Part shown: positions 36,199-45,567 of the stretch, one piece after another | How the letters are laid out: every line of letters starts with the position of its first letter | How positions within the stretch are numbered: position 1 is the first letter of the stretch | NCBI GenBank assembly: GCA_022340665.1 | Contig: JAJDNM010000141.1 | Coordinates: 1-64,000 of the forward strand | Direction of reading: 5' to 3' | Length of the DNA: 64,000 bases | Origin: Acidobacteriota bacterium | Lineage (GTDB): Bacteria; Acidobacteriota; Thermoanaerobaculia; Thermoanaerobaculales; Sulfomarinibacteraceae | Notes under the pieces: generated by a model | Told to the model about the DNA's origin: nothing | The model's input: the letters and a program-made list of their open reading frames with translations, nothing else | The model's database searches: none | Made by a program: the position numbers and the translations under genes

Positions 36199-37553
36199 AA
36201 GACGAGCTGCACCATTGTGCGAACGCGGTAGTCGACCTGGGCAGGAGCCTTCGCGATCGGCGTCGGAACACCGTTGACCACAGCGTCCGGGTCAGCCGCA
36301 AAAGTCCGAACAAGGCGCGAGACATCAAGCGCTACTTTGTTGCGCCAGCCGAACAGTCGGTAACTCACCGCCGCCGAGGTCTCCGAGATCTCGGCTTCGA
36401 TCGCGGGTACCCACTCTACTCCGTCGGTCACCTGCGGGGTGCCGAGACCCGACTCATTCGCCGCGCGGTAGGTCGGATCCTTCAGGCGAGTGATTGCAGC
36501 TCGCCGGATCCGTACCTCGAGCTTGTTCGGCACAACATACCAACCGGCGGCGACCCGCCAGCCTTCGCGTTCGAAGTCGTCCGCGAAAGCGGCGAAATCG
36601 TAGATTTCGGTCCCCCACTCTGCGTCGATCGACCATCCCCGGAAACGGGCGACAGCGGCGAGGTTGTAGCCACGCTCGTCGAACTCGGTAACCGTCTCGC
36701 TGGTGTTCGTGTACATCGACCCAATCACACCGAGCTTGAAATCGGGAGTCTCGGACACGTCTCCGACAACGCGCCAATCAACGAATCCCCAGGGGTGATA
36801 ACCAACGCGGAGCGCGAGCAAGTGTCCACCACCTCCGTTTGAGAGGCTGGTCGTGCTCCGACCTTGCCACAGCCCGATCTGGTACTCGAAGGTGGGGGTG
36901 GAGTCAGATCCCCTGTGCCCCCTGAGCTGCACTCCCTGCGAGCGGTACAGGGTCATTCCTCCAGTTGCGAATCCGGTGTGTGCATATGAGCTGAGGGCAA
37001 AGCGGTCGGTACCTCCGCCCGGGTAGCGGGGCCCTTCCTTGGAAACCGAACCGAGATCGATATCGGTCTCGCCGTACATCAGCGACCGCTCGACCATGCC
37101 GAGAGCGGAGCCGGAGTTCATGAACTCGAGCCCGTAACTGATCTTCATGCGACCGCCGCCCAACTGGACGAGATCCGAGAACTTGTACTCGACCCAGAGG
37201 TCGTTGGCATTGATGCCCTGGGTGGGTTCGAGCTGAATGTGGATGAAATAGGTGAAGCGCGGGCTTCCGGCTTGGCCGCTGAAGTAGAGCCTTGCACGCC
37301 GTACAAAAAAGTTGGAGTAGTCCTCGTGGTTGAATCGGACCTTCGGATCGTAGTCGACGAACGAGTAGCGCATTTGGAGCAGACCGTTGAGGCGGAGCGA
37401 GAAGGCACCGTCCGTGGAGGCGAGACGAAATCCCTGATCGTAAAATACGCGGAGTGGCTTCTGCGTGTTTTCGGCGGCTTCATTTGCCGCGACCGGCGAG
37501 CTGAGAGAACCCAGCACCACCATCAGTACGACCGCCGTCCGCAGGACCCTCAT
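36195..37553 (-). CDS. Outer-membrane porin, phosphate-selective porin O/P (OprO/OprP) type
   Basis: 452 residues with a signal peptide (VVLMVVLGSLSSPVAANEA) and alternating beta-strand patterns throughout. LRLNGLLQMRYSFVDYD and NFFVRRARLYFSGQ are hallmarks of the OprO/P family, and the C-terminus ends in the outer-membrane terminal Phe (MVQLVF). It presumably forms an anion-permeable trimeric channel; the substrate is not certain. It lies downstream of a sigma-54 two-component system on the same strand and is a plausible target, though I could not find a good sigma-54 promoter. Confidence 0.85.
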   Translation of the reverse strand: MRVLRTAVVLMVVLGSLSSPVAANEAAENTQKPLRVFYDQGFRLASTDGAFSLRLNGLLQMRYSFVDYDPKVRFNHEDYSNFFVRRARLYFSGQAGSPRFTYFIHIQLEPTQGINANDLWVEYKFSDLVQLGGGRMKISYGLEFMNSGSALGMVERSLMYGETDIDLGSVSKEGPRYPGGGTDRFALSSYAHTGFATGGMTLYRSQGVQLRGHRGSDSTPTFEYQIGLWQGRSTTSLSNGGGGHLLALRVGYHPWGFVDWRVVGDVSETPDFKLGVIGSMYTNTSETVTEFDERGYNLAAVARFRGWSIDAEWGTEIYDFAAFADDFEREGWRVAAGWYVVPNKLEVRIRRAAITRLKDPTYRAANESGLGTPQVTDGVEWVPAIEAEISETSAAVSYRLFGWRNKVALDVSRLVRTFAADPDAVVNGVPTPIAKAPAQVDYRVRTMVQLVF

Positions 37554-37588
37554 CCGCCTTCCCCCGTCACCAAAACAGGCACAGTATA

Positions 37589-37739
37589 GCCCCTATATGT
37601 GGGGCTTTTCACAAGCAGAAAAGCTCTGCTGGATTTGATCTGTCCTCTTTTCCAATTCTCGGGTCCGTCTTCACGTCCCACGCTTATTTCTGTCGCGGAT
37701 CTGGCCATTCAGTCGTGCAGCCGGGCCCGAGAATTGGGA
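37589..37739. repeat. Intergenic inverted repeats between the response regulator and the porin
   Basis: Three dyads occur in 150 bases. AGCCCC and GGGGCT close a 7-base loop near 37590-37608. AGCAGA and TCTGCT close a 5-base loop near 37615-37631. The third is a 12-bp perfect arm pair, CCAATTCTCGGG (37652-37663) with CCCGAGAATTGG (37726-37737), 62 bases apart. They may terminate the upstream operon or bind the regulator. Confidence 0.55.
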
Positions 37740-37751
37740 ATATGGATCGAC

Positions 37752-39128
37752 TCAATCTACTGAGATCTCGAGGTGTTTAATCTTCTCCCAAAGCGTCTTC
37801 CGACTGATGCCTAGCAGCTCGGCCGCGTCCGCGCGCCGCCCCTGGGTCGCGCTGAGGGCCGCTCGAATGGCCTCGGCCTCGGCCCTCTCGACGGCCGTTT
37901 GCATTGGCACCACCAGCGGCGTTTCCCCGGCCACTGCAGCGGGCACACCGCCACTGATGTTTGGCGGAAGCTCGTCGACGGTGATCGTCGTGTCCCGGCA
38001 AAAGAGCACGGCGCGCTCGATCACATTTCGCAGTTCACGCACGTTGCCGGGCCAGGGGTACATTTCGAGGTGATCGATGACCTCGTCGCTGAACCCCTCG
38101 ATATCGCGCCGCCGATCAGCGGCAAACTCCCGCAGAAACGACTCTGCAAGTAGGGGGATGTCTTCGCGGCGCTCCCGCAGCGGCGGCAAATCGATTGCCA
38201 CCGTGTTGACTCTGAAATACAGATCTTCGCGGAACCTCCCCTGGCGGATCTCTTCCTCGAGGGATCGGACCGACGCCGACACGATTCGCACATCGACATC
38301 GATCGGACGGTTGGATCCGAGCCGCTCGATCTGGCGTTCTTGGAGCACTCGCAAAAGTTTGACCTGGAAGGTCAAAGGGAGTTCGCCAATCTCGTCGAGA
38401 AAAAGCGTTCCTCCACTGGCCGCCTCGAAGCGGCCGATGCGGCGCTCGCTGGCACCGGTGAACGCTCCTTTCTCGTAACCGAAAAGCTCGGACTCGATCA
38501 GCGATTCGGGAAGCGAGGCACAGCTGACCCGAACGTAAGGCCTTGCGCGGCGGGCCGAGTTGAAGTGGATGGCCGAAGCCACCATCTCCTTCCCGGTACC
38601 ACTCTCGCCGTGAACAATCACCGAAGCGTCGGAATCGGCGACCAAACGGATGAGCTCGAAGACCTCCTGCATCACCTCAGACTTGCCGATGATGTTGGAG
38701 AATGAATGGCGCTGCTCGAGTTGGGCCTGAAGGCGCACGTTCTGTTCTCGCAAGACACGAACCGAACACACATTGCTCAGGCGGACGACGAGCTGTGCCA
38801 TCGAAAACGGCTTGGCGATGAAATCAGCGGCACCCTCACGCATCGCCTCGACCGCACGATCGACGGTTCCGTGCGCGGTGATGATGACGACCGTCGTGTC
38901 TGGATTCAGCGCCTTGATGCGTTTGAGGAGCTCAATGCCACCGAGGCGCGGCATAACCAGGTCGGACAGAACCAGGTCGTGCTGATGCTGTTCGAAGAGT
39001 GCTGCACCCTTGACGCCGTCTTCGGCAACATCCACCGCCCAGCCTTCTTTCCGCAGAGCATCTGCCATGGTGATTCGAAGCAGCGGTTCGTCCTCGACGA
39101 TCAGCAACCGGTGTCCGCAGATCTTCAT
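37752..39128 (-). CDS. NtrC/AtoC-type sigma-54-dependent response regulator
   Basis: 458 residues. The receiver (residues 8-120) has DE, the phospho-Asp in LSDLVMPRLGG (about 56), ITAHG and Lys in AKPFS. The AAA+ domain has Walker A GESGTGKE, the sigma-54 loop GAFTGA, Walker B GGTLFLDEIGELP and arginine fingers (FREDLYFRVN). The C-terminal Fis helix-turn-helix is RRADAAELLGISRKTLWEK. All activator features are intact. It overlaps the kinase gene (ATGA) and is its cognate partner. Confidence 0.95.
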   Translation of the reverse strand: MKICGHRLLIVEDEPLLRITMADALRKEGWAVDVAEDGVKGAALFEQHQHDLVLSDLVMPRLGGIELLKRIKALNPDTTVVIITAHGTVDRAVEAMREGAADFIAKPFSMAQLVVRLSNVCSVRVLREQNVRLQAQLEQRHSFSNIIGKSEVMQEVFELIRLVADSDASVIVHGESGTGKEMVASAIHFNSARRARPYVRVSCASLPESLIESELFGYEKGAFTGASERRIGRFEAASGGTLFLDEIGELPLTFQVKLLRVLQERQIERLGSNRPIDVDVRIVSASVRSLEEEIRQGRFREDLYFRVNTVAIDLPPLRERREDIPLLAESFLREFAADRRRDIEGFSDEVIDHLEMYPWPGNVRELRNVIERAVLFCRDTTITVDELPPNISGGVPAAVAGETPLVVPMQTAVERAEAEAIRAALSATQGRRADAAELLGISRKTLWEKIKHLEISVD

Positions 39129-40597
39129 CCAGAATCTCCCTCGCCGCTCTCTTCAGCCGAGGCCGTCATGATGATACGGAAGGTCGTGCCCCGGCCCACC
39201 GAGGTCTCGAGCTCGATACGACCGCCGTGGGCGGCGACGATGCTGCCGCTCACCGCCAACCCGAGGCCGGTCCCCTCTCCAACTTCACGGGTGGTAAAAA
39301 ATGGATCGAAGATCCGGTTGCGGACCTCTGGTGGAATCCCGTGCCCAGTGTCCCGGACCTCAGCAATTACCTTGCCGCCACGAACCCGCGTGCGGAGAGT
39401 CAGTCTACCGCCATCGCGCATCGCATCGAGGGCGTTGAGCATCAGGTTGAGAAAAAGCTGTTCCATCTGGAAGTGATCCGCCTCGACCATCGCCGGATCC
39501 GAGTCGAGGTCGAGCTCGACCTCGACCCCAGCGGCGCGGAATTGATACCCGACCAGCTCTACCACATGGCGGATATTGTGGTTGATCGACGTGCGCTCGA
39601 GCTTGATCTCACGCGGACGCGCGAAGTTGAGCAGGTTCGCCACGGTGCGCTCGATGCGTTTCAATCCGTCGGCGATCAGATTGAGGTAGCGCTCCCGCAT
39701 CTCCTCGTCTTCCGGGTTGTCGCGCATGTTTTCGATACTCGCCAGAACGCCCGAGAGCGGATTGTTCACCTCGTGCGCAACGCCCGCGGCAAGGGTTCCG
39801 ACCGCCGCCATCTTTTCGGTATGTGCGAGCTGTGCCCGTTGCAGTTTCTCCCTCTCACGGGACCTCTCGAGCTCGGCCATCATCCTGTTGAAGACGTCTG
39901 CCAGCTCGGCAACCTCATCCCCGTGGCGGGTGGCCGCTCGAACAGTCAAATCACCCTCTCCAGCCTTTTTCATCGTCTGGTTGAGGTTGATGATGGGCCG
40001 GATCAGCGTCTCGACGTATAAAGCCGTCATGATGGAATTGCCGAGCATCAGAATGAGCGCCACCAATGCCACCTTCCCCGCCATATCGCGCACCTGCCGC
40101 TCGATCGGTTCAAGCGAGAACCCCACCGCGAGGGTGCCGAGAAAATCTCCCTCATCGACCAGGGCGGAACGGACTTCGAGCACTTCCTGGCCGCTCAAAT
40201 CCAACTGTTCGTCTGCCCGCGATCCGCCGTCATCCTCGCTGGGCGGCAGGGCACGCGCGAAGAGGTCTCCGATATTCTCGGGATGGCTCGAATGGGTCAC
40301 CGTGCCTGAGGCATCAGTCACCACCACGTAACGAATCACGTCCTTGTTTCTCGCCATCACCTCGGCTACATAGCTCTCGATCAGTCCGCGATCACCGTCG
40401 CCGACCTCTCTGCGACCCTCGACATAGGTGATCGGAACCACCATCGACTCGACGATGCCGCGGCCGCGACCGATGATGGCGTCGAAGAGAATTCGGCGTT
40501 GATACATAGCTCCGAGCACCGCCACGAGGATCATCGTCACCACAATCAACGTGTTGGAGTAAAGGAAGAAGCGGATGCGAAGACCGAGCTTGATCAC
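39125..40597 (-). CDS. Membrane sensor histidine kinase (partner of the sigma-54 response regulator)
   Basis: 490 residues: TM1 (about 12-32), a periplasmic sensor of about 140 residues of double-CACHE type (IRYVVVTDASGTVTHSSHPENIG), TM2 (about 178-200), HAMP (RPIINLNQTMKKAGEGDL), HisKA with GVAHEVNNPLSG (His about 278) and HATPase (NLMLNALDAM, DTGHGIPPE, GTGLGLAVS). It starts with GTG overlapping the siroheme synthase stop. Its placement behind the siroheme synthase suggests a sulfur- or redox-related signal, which is inference. Confidence 0.93.
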   Translation of the reverse strand: MIKLGLRIRFFLYSNTLIVVTMILVAVLGAMYQRRILFDAIIGRGRGIVESMVVPITYVEGRREVGDGDRGLIESYVAEVMARNKDVIRYVVVTDASGTVTHSSHPENIGDLFARALPPSEDDGGSRADEQLDLSGQEVLEVRSALVDEGDFLGTLAVGFSLEPIERQVRDMAGKVALVALILMLGNSIMTALYVETLIRPIINLNQTMKKAGEGDLTVRAATRHGDEVAELADVFNRMMAELERSREREKLQRAQLAHTEKMAAVGTLAAGVAHEVNNPLSGVLASIENMRDNPEDEEMRERYLNLIADGLKRIERTVANLLNFARPREIKLERTSINHNIRHVVELVGYQFRAAGVEVELDLDSDPAMVEADHFQMEQLFLNLMLNALDAMRDGGRLTLRTRVRGGKVIAEVRDTGHGIPPEVRNRIFDPFFTTREVGEGTGLGLAVSGSIVAAHGGRIELETSVGRGTTFRIIMTASAEESGEGDSG

Positions 40598-42384
40598 CGG
40601 TTGGGGTTCCTCGGCAAATCAATCCGAAGCTGTTCCATCAACCCGATGTCGTCGACGTCTTCAGCAAGCGGGCGCAAGTCCGGCCAGTTCAGTTCCTGCG
40701 CCCGATTCGCCGCTTCCGGACCAACGCACCAGGCGACGACAGTGTCGCCCCAACCCTGCTCCCGCCGTTCGGTGTCGAGCAAATCGACGTCTGCCGCGGT
40801 ACCCACCACGCAGCCGGTCAACGGCAGGGCACCAACGGCGACTCGTGCCGCCGGCGTCAACGGCAGTGGTGTCAACAAGACTTCGGCTCCATACTCCTCG
40901 AGGAATTTGCCGAGACGCAACTGCGCAATCGGAACAAGCAGTCGATGACCGGCGAGAGGCAAATTCGAGATCCAGTCGAGCGTCTCGGCGTGTTCCACCG
41001 TAGGCCCGATTGCAAACAGCGCCGGTGGCTCGAGTCCGGCTGCTTCGATTGCCGACGGCAACCCGGAGAGGGTCGAGAGGACACGCCGCTGAGCTGAGGT
41101 CGTCCCCTGCTCTACCATGACTGCCGGGGTCTCAGGATCCATCCCGTGCCGGAGGAGATTTTCGACCACATAGGGCAGCGAACTCACTCCCATGTACCCG
41201 ATCAAGGTCGCGTGAGAGTCTTGCGCGAGCAGGTCCCAACGAACCTGTGGGCCGTCAGCCTTGGCCGTCTCGTGTGCCGTAAAGAACGTCACCCGAACCG
41301 CTTCCCTTCGATGGGTCGCCGGCACCCCGGCCCACGCCAACGCTGCGATGCCTGAGGTCACGCCCGGAACGACCTCGAACCGGATGCCTTTCAATGCGAG
41401 AACTTCTGCCTCTTCGCCGCCTCGGCCGAAGACGTACGGGTCTCCTCCCTTGAGGCGCACCACCCGTTTACCTTCGCGCGCCAGCCGCACAAGGAGTTCG
41501 TTGATCTCATGCTGCGGCACGGGATGATGACCGGCCACCTTTCCCACCGGATAGAGATCGACGTCGGCTTGGAGATCGGGTGGAAATGCCGCTTCCGCCA
41601 GCCGATCGAAGACCACCGCGTCCGCCTCGAGCAGGCGGCGTCGGCCACGAACCGTGAGAAGTCCGGGGCAGCCCGGACCGGCGCCGACCAGACTTACCAG
41701 TCCCTCTCGCTCGTCGCGCGAGTCCCCTTGCATCGGTGCGTCGTCGGGGGCCGTATCGTTATCCGCCATTCCAAACCACTCCGCTTGCTCGGCTGCGCTC
41801 GGCGCGAAAGCAGTCAAGTGATCGGGATCGACCGTTGCCTCGAAGAATCTATCGAAGAGCGCCTCTTCCCGATCCCGCGCGACCCCCAACTCCCGAACAG
41901 CCAGTCGAAAACGGGCCGCCGCGGCGACCCACTCTTCCCAGGTCGGCCCGAGCTTCTGGTCGAAGAGCTGGCGCAGACGTCTCACGACGAACGGGGCGTC
42001 ACCGGCCGATCCGATGGCGATCTGGAGGCTGCCTCGGCGCACACGAGCCGGTAGATGGAAGGAGCACAGCTCCGGGTCGTCCGCCACGTTACACCACACG
42101 CCGGCCTCTTCCGCATCGCGAAAGACCCGAGCGTTGGTTTCACGATCATCGGTCGCCGCGAAGACCAGGCTCCAGCTCTGGTCCGCATCGCCGCGATACT
42201 CCCGTGTCCACAGCTCGACTTCCCCACGCTCCGCCATCTCGGACAGCTCGTCGACGACCTCGGGTGCCACCACTGTGACCCGTGCTCCTTCGTCGACCAG
42301 GCCCTGAACCTTGCGCAGCGCAACACCGCCGCCTCCGACGACCAGGCAGTAGCGATTCTTGACGTCCAGCGTCACTGGATACAT
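40594..42384 (-). CDS. Siroheme synthase fusion: SirC/CysG-N dehydrogenase - uroporphyrinogen-III methyltransferase - HemD-like domain
   Basis: 596 residues. Residues 1-200 are precorrin-2 dehydrogenase (YPVTLDVKNRYCLVVGGGGVALRK). About 225-465 is SUMT/CobA (SLVGAGPGCPGLLTVRG, RLKGGDPYVFGRGGEE, PGVTSGIAALAWAGVPATHR). The last about 125 residues look like a poorly conserved uroporphyrinogen-III synthase. It supplies siroheme for DsrAB. The start is the ATG at 42384 with AAGG upstream; the open frame extends further but without family sequence. It is the first gene of an operon with the kinase and response regulator. Confidence 0.9.
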   Translation of the reverse strand: MYPVTLDVKNRYCLVVGGGGVALRKVQGLVDEGARVTVVAPEVVDELSEMAERGEVELWTREYRGDADQSWSLVFAATDDRETNARVFRDAEEAGVWCNVADDPELCSFHLPARVRRGSLQIAIGSAGDAPFVVRRLRQLFDQKLGPTWEEWVAAAARFRLAVRELGVARDREEALFDRFFEATVDPDHLTAFAPSAAEQAEWFGMADNDTAPDDAPMQGDSRDEREGLVSLVGAGPGCPGLLTVRGRRRLLEADAVVFDRLAEAAFPPDLQADVDLYPVGKVAGHHPVPQHEINELLVRLAREGKRVVRLKGGDPYVFGRGGEEAEVLALKGIRFEVVPGVTSGIAALAWAGVPATHRREAVRVTFFTAHETAKADGPQVRWDLLAQDSHATLIGYMGVSSLPYVVENLLRHGMDPETPAVMVEQGTTSAQRRVLSTLSGLPSAIEAAGLEPPALFAIGPTVEHAETLDWISNLPLAGHRLLVPIAQLRLGKFLEEYGAEVLLTPLPLTPAARVAVGALPLTGCVVGTAADVDLLDTERREQGWGDTVVAWCVGPEAANRAQELNWPDLRPLAEDVDDIGLMEQLRIDLPRNPNR

Positions 42385-42518
42385 GCAAATACCTTGAAAA
42401 TCGCAGCTGTCACGGCAATTTCGACCACAGTTCCGGGATTGTAACACTGAATATCCGTTCAACTCCAGCGTTACGCCCATGAAACAGAGACTGCACTGGA
42501 AGACCATGGCCTCGATGC

Positions 42519-42571
42519 GGAGAAACCGCAGATCACGCAGATGAAAGCAGATATGTTTCTCCTATCTGCGG
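42519..42571. repeat. CGCAGAT short-period repeat with competing hairpins
   Basis: CGCAGAT-type units at 42527, 42536 and 42546 (9-10 base period) are followed by ATCTGCGG (42564-42571). Two exclusive stems are possible: GGAGAAAC (42519-42526) with GTTTCTCC (42555-42562), or CCGCAGAT (42526-42533) with ATCTGCGG. It lies just downstream of the CoA-disulfide reductase-like gene and may end that transcript. Confidence 0.6.
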
Positions 42572-42595
42572 TCTGCAGCGATTGGCGCGGGCAGA

Positions 42596-44263
42596 TTACT
42601 CCGTTCGCTCGGCTCTGACCCGCCACGAGACCCCGCCACCGAGGTAACGAGCAGGGATGCCACGGTAGTTCAGCCACCGTACGACTTCGGCCGAGCGCGT
42701 GCCGTGGGCGCAAGCGACCAGCAGCGGTCCAGCCGGGATCTCATCGGCACGATCGCGGAGTTCGCTCACCTCGATCTCGTGCAGATCGCCGGCCGCCAGC
42801 GGCCTCTCATCACGCTCCTCCGGCACCCTCACGTCAAGCACCGTCTCCTGCGAGAGATCGGTTACAGGTGCGACAGATTCGATGCCCTCGATCTGATTGG
42901 CTGCGGCCATCGCCAGCACCGCCAGAGGATCCAGCGCCGGCGCGTAGGGAGGAGCGTAGCCGTGTTCCAGCTTCGTGAACTCGTCGACTCCGGCGTGACG
43001 GAGCATGAGTTGAGCGGCGACGTCAATCCTCTTGGCTACCTCTCCCTCTTCTCCGGCGCCCTGAATTCCGAGAACACGCCTCGTCGCAGGGTCGTAGACC
43101 ATGCCGAGTAGGATGAGCTTTGCCTCCGGCCAGTAGTGGGCGCGGTCCTCGGTACTCACCCAAACCTGGCGAACACCCAGTCCGTCGCCGCCGAGGCGAG
43201 AGGCCGTGCAGCCGACAGCCGCCACGTTGAGGTCGAAGACCTTGACGGCGGCGGCTCCGGCGACCGGGCCGAAAGCGCCCTCCCGTCCAGCCAGAATGTC
43301 CGCCAGAACCCTGCCCTGCCGATTGGCGAGCGAGCCGAGAGGCAGGTATGCGGGTCCCCCGGTGACAACGTGCCGGCACTCAACGCAATCTCCGGCCGCC
43401 CAGACGTGGGGAGCCGTTGTCTGTAGGTGCTCGTCCACACGGATCGCTCTGGTCGGTCCGAGTTCGACCCCGGCTGACTTCGCCAGCTCGACTCTCGGGT
43501 GGACACCCACCGCAATCACCACCGCATCTGCCCGAACTGAGTCGCCGCCTGCCTGCACGGAGACCCCTTCGTCGTCCGCCGTCATCTCTGCCACCGCAGA
43601 TCGCGTCAACACCTGGACACCATTCGCCTCCAAGTGACGCGCGACGACCTCGCCGAGCTCGGGATCTAGAATCTCCGGCAACGGCGTCGCGGCACCTTCG
43701 ATGAGCGTCACATCTGCACCCCACAGGCTATGGAATGCTTCCGCGACCTCGACCCCGACGAGCCCGGCACCAACCACCGCCACATGGTCGATTTCGCCCC
43801 GCATGAGACCGATCTTGAGCGGCTTGACATCGTCCCACACGTGGAAGGTGTGAACGCGCGGGTGTTCGGGTTGGCCGGGGAGTCTGCGCGGCGAGGCGCC
43901 TGTGGCGATGACGAGTTCGTCCCACTCCAGACAGTGCTTTTCCCCCCCACTCTCGATGTCCAAGGTCCGCTGGTCGATATCGATAGCAGTCGCCCGCCAC
44001 GGTGCGAGCACGGCGACATCTTTGACGGCGCTGAAGTAATCAGCATCACGCTCAACGCCATAGACGGTCCGTCGCAGTGCCGGCAGCTCGTCGATGTCTC
44101 CAGAGAGCACGTACGGCAGCCCACATGCGGCATATGAGAATGCCTCACTGGCATCAACCACCGTAATCGACCATTCCGGCTGGAGACGCCGCAGCCGGCA
44201 TGCGCAACGCAGGCCAGCCGCCGATGCACCAACGATCACGACCTTTTTACCGGCTTCAGTCAC
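42596..44263 (-). CDS. FAD/NAD(P) CoA-disulfide or polysulfide reductase-like protein with C-terminal rhodanese domain
   Basis: 555 residues: FAD motif VVIVGASAAGLRCA, active-site cysteine in YAACGLPYV (about 47, as in CoADR/Npsr enzymes), NAD motif VAVVGAGLVGVEVAEA, AAGDCVE, then a dimerisation domain. From about 460 a rhodanese domain follows, with active-site loop CAHGTR. In Shewanella-type Npsr the same architecture reduces polysulfide or per-sulfurated CoA. GTG start after GGGAGG. It sits beyond the dsr terminator, so it is separately controlled or read-through dependent. A role in sulfane-sulfur handling is likely. Confidence 0.88.
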   Translation of the reverse strand: MTEAGKKVVIVGASAAGLRCACRLRRLQPEWSITVVDASEAFSYAACGLPYVLSGDIDELPALRRTVYGVERDADYFSAVKDVAVLAPWRATAIDIDQRTLDIESGGEKHCLEWDELVIATGASPRRLPGQPEHPRVHTFHVWDDVKPLKIGLMRGEIDHVAVVGAGLVGVEVAEAFHSLWGADVTLIEGAATPLPEILDPELGEVVARHLEANGVQVLTRSAVAEMTADDEGVSVQAGGDSVRADAVVIAVGVHPRVELAKSAGVELGPTRAIRVDEHLQTTAPHVWAAGDCVECRHVVTGGPAYLPLGSLANRQGRVLADILAGREGAFGPVAGAAAVKVFDLNVAAVGCTASRLGGDGLGVRQVWVSTEDRAHYWPEAKLILLGMVYDPATRRVLGIQGAGEEGEVAKRIDVAAQLMLRHAGVDEFTKLEHGYAPPYAPALDPLAVLAMAAANQIEGIESVAPVTDLSQETVLDVRVPEERDERPLAAGDLHEIEVSELRDRADEIPAGPLLVACAHGTRSAEVVRWLNYRGIPARYLGGGVSWRVRAERTE

Positions 44264-44325
44264 CAGGTTCCTCCCGTGTCCGTCTCCGTTCCCGATCTCC
44301 GCATTGGCCCCTCGGGGAAGGGTAT

Positions 44326-44373
44326 GGGAACGAAAGAACCCCCGCCCCCGGCACGAACCGGGCAGGCGGGGGC
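44326..44373 (-). terminator. Strong terminator at the end of the dsr operon
   Basis: A two-part stem: CCCCCGCC (44339-44346) with GGCGGGGG (44365-44372), and inside it CCCGG (44347-44351) with CCGGG (44358-44362) closing a 6-base loop. On the minus strand it is followed by TTCTTTCGTT. It lies 34 bases past the dsrP stop. Confidence 0.85.
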
Positions 44374-44408
44374 AATTCCTAATTCCTAATTCCTAATTCC
44401 TAATTCCT
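44374..44408. repeat. Five tandem AATTCCT heptamers at the dsrP stop
   Basis: Five exact AATTCCT units (44374-44380, -44387, -44394, -44401, -44408) run from the dsrP stop codon to the terminator stem. The TAG stop (44407-44409) is made partly by the last unit. It is a direct array without an inverted partner. Confidence 0.92.
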
Positions 44409-45567
44409 AATTAGCCTTCAGCTGCCCCCTCACCTCGAGTGCGATCTTGTAAAGGCCGGTCAGCACCAGGGCACCGATCGCATAGATTGCGAGACTGATC
44501 ATGAGCTCCGGTGCGGTCGGCGCGTAATGAACGACCTTGCCAAGCGGATTCGGCACGAAGCCGGCGATGACCATACCGAGACCCTTGTCGATCCACAGCG
44601 AAACTACAACCGCCACGCAGCCAATCTTCAGCCAGCCATAATTCCCGCGGGTCTTCGGATTGATGAGAATGATCAGGGAAATAATCGCCAGAATCGACGA
44701 CAGCAACATCCACGGCGCCAACATATTCTCGCCCTCGAGACCCGTATACAGGAACTGGAAGTGACTCACGTGCTCGGGAATATCACTGTACAGGGCGGTG
44801 AAGATCTCCATGAGCACGAAGAACACGTTGATCGTCATCGCATACGCTACGATCTTCGCCAAGGTGTCGATCGCCTGTTTGCCCGGGTCGAATGTCGAGA
44901 TCCTACGAACGAAGAAGGCCAACAGGAGCAGGATCGCAGGACCCGCGGCGAAGGCCGAGGCCAGAAATCGTGGCGCCAGGATCGCAGTCAACCAGAACGG
45001 CCGCCCCGCCAAGCCCGAGTACAAGAATGCGGTCACCGTGTGGATCGAGACTGCCCACGGTATCGATAGGAGAATGATCGGCTTGAGCCACTTCGGTGGC
45101 GGCTCTTCACGCCGTTCGGACGACAACGTCCAGTGGCTGATGATGATGTTGAGGACGAGGTAGCCACCCAGGGCTACGGTGTCCCAGAACATCATCGAGT
45201 GCGGCGACGGGTAGAGAAAAACGTTGAGGATGCGGTTCGGCATACCCATATCAACGAAGATGAAGGTCATGCACATGATGACTGCGGGTATGGCGAGGAA
45301 CTCGCCCAAGATGGTCATCTTGCCGAACGCCTTGTAGTCATGGAGGTAGTAGGGTAGGACCACCATGACTGCCGACGCGGCGACTCCCACCAGGAAGGTG
45401 AACTGCGCGATATAGAAGCCCCACACGACGTCGCGGCTGAGGCCGGTGATGGTCAGACCTTCGCTGAACTGCCAGAACCAGCACGCCACGCCGCCGCCGA
45501 TGACCAGCAAGAGGGCAAAGATCCAGGACCAGTAGGCCTTGGTACCAGTGAGTGCCTTCTCAAGCAT
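44407..45567 (-). CDS. dsrP: DsrP, NrfD-like integral membrane subunit of DsrMKJOP
   Basis: 386 residues with about ten membrane helices of the NrfD/PsrC type (AYWSWIFALLLVIGGGVACWFW at the first; longer stretches omitted). It exchanges electrons between quinones and the periplasmic DsrO/DsrJ. It overlaps dsrO by 8 bases and has GGAGGG ahead of the ATG. It is the last gene of the dsr train. Confidence 0.95.
   Translation of the reverse strand: MLEKALTGTKAYWSWIFALLLVIGGGVACWFWQFSEGLTITGLSRDVVWGFYIAQFTFLVGVAASAVMVVLPYYLHDYKAFGKMTILGEFLAIPAVIMCMTFIFVDMGMPNRILNVFLYPSPHSMMFWDTVALGGYLVLNIIISHWTLSSERREEPPPKWLKPIILLSIPWAVSIHTVTAFLYSGLAGRPFWLTAILAPRFLASAFAAGPAILLLLAFFVRRISTFDPGKQAIDTLAKIVAYAMTINVFFVLMEIFTALYSDIPEHVSHFQFLYTGLEGENMLAPWMLLSSILAIISLIILINPKTRGNYGWLKIGCVAVVVSLWIDKGLGMVIAGFVPNPLGKVVHYAPTAPELMISLAIYAIGALVLTGLYKIALEVRGQLKAN

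Noticed and set aside
37580-37600. Possible sigma-54 promoter before the porin (GGGGCTATACTGTGCC on the minus strand)
   Set aside because: Only GG and GC spacing fits; the -24 and -12 flanks do not match. A sigma-70 -10 (TATACT) explains it as well.
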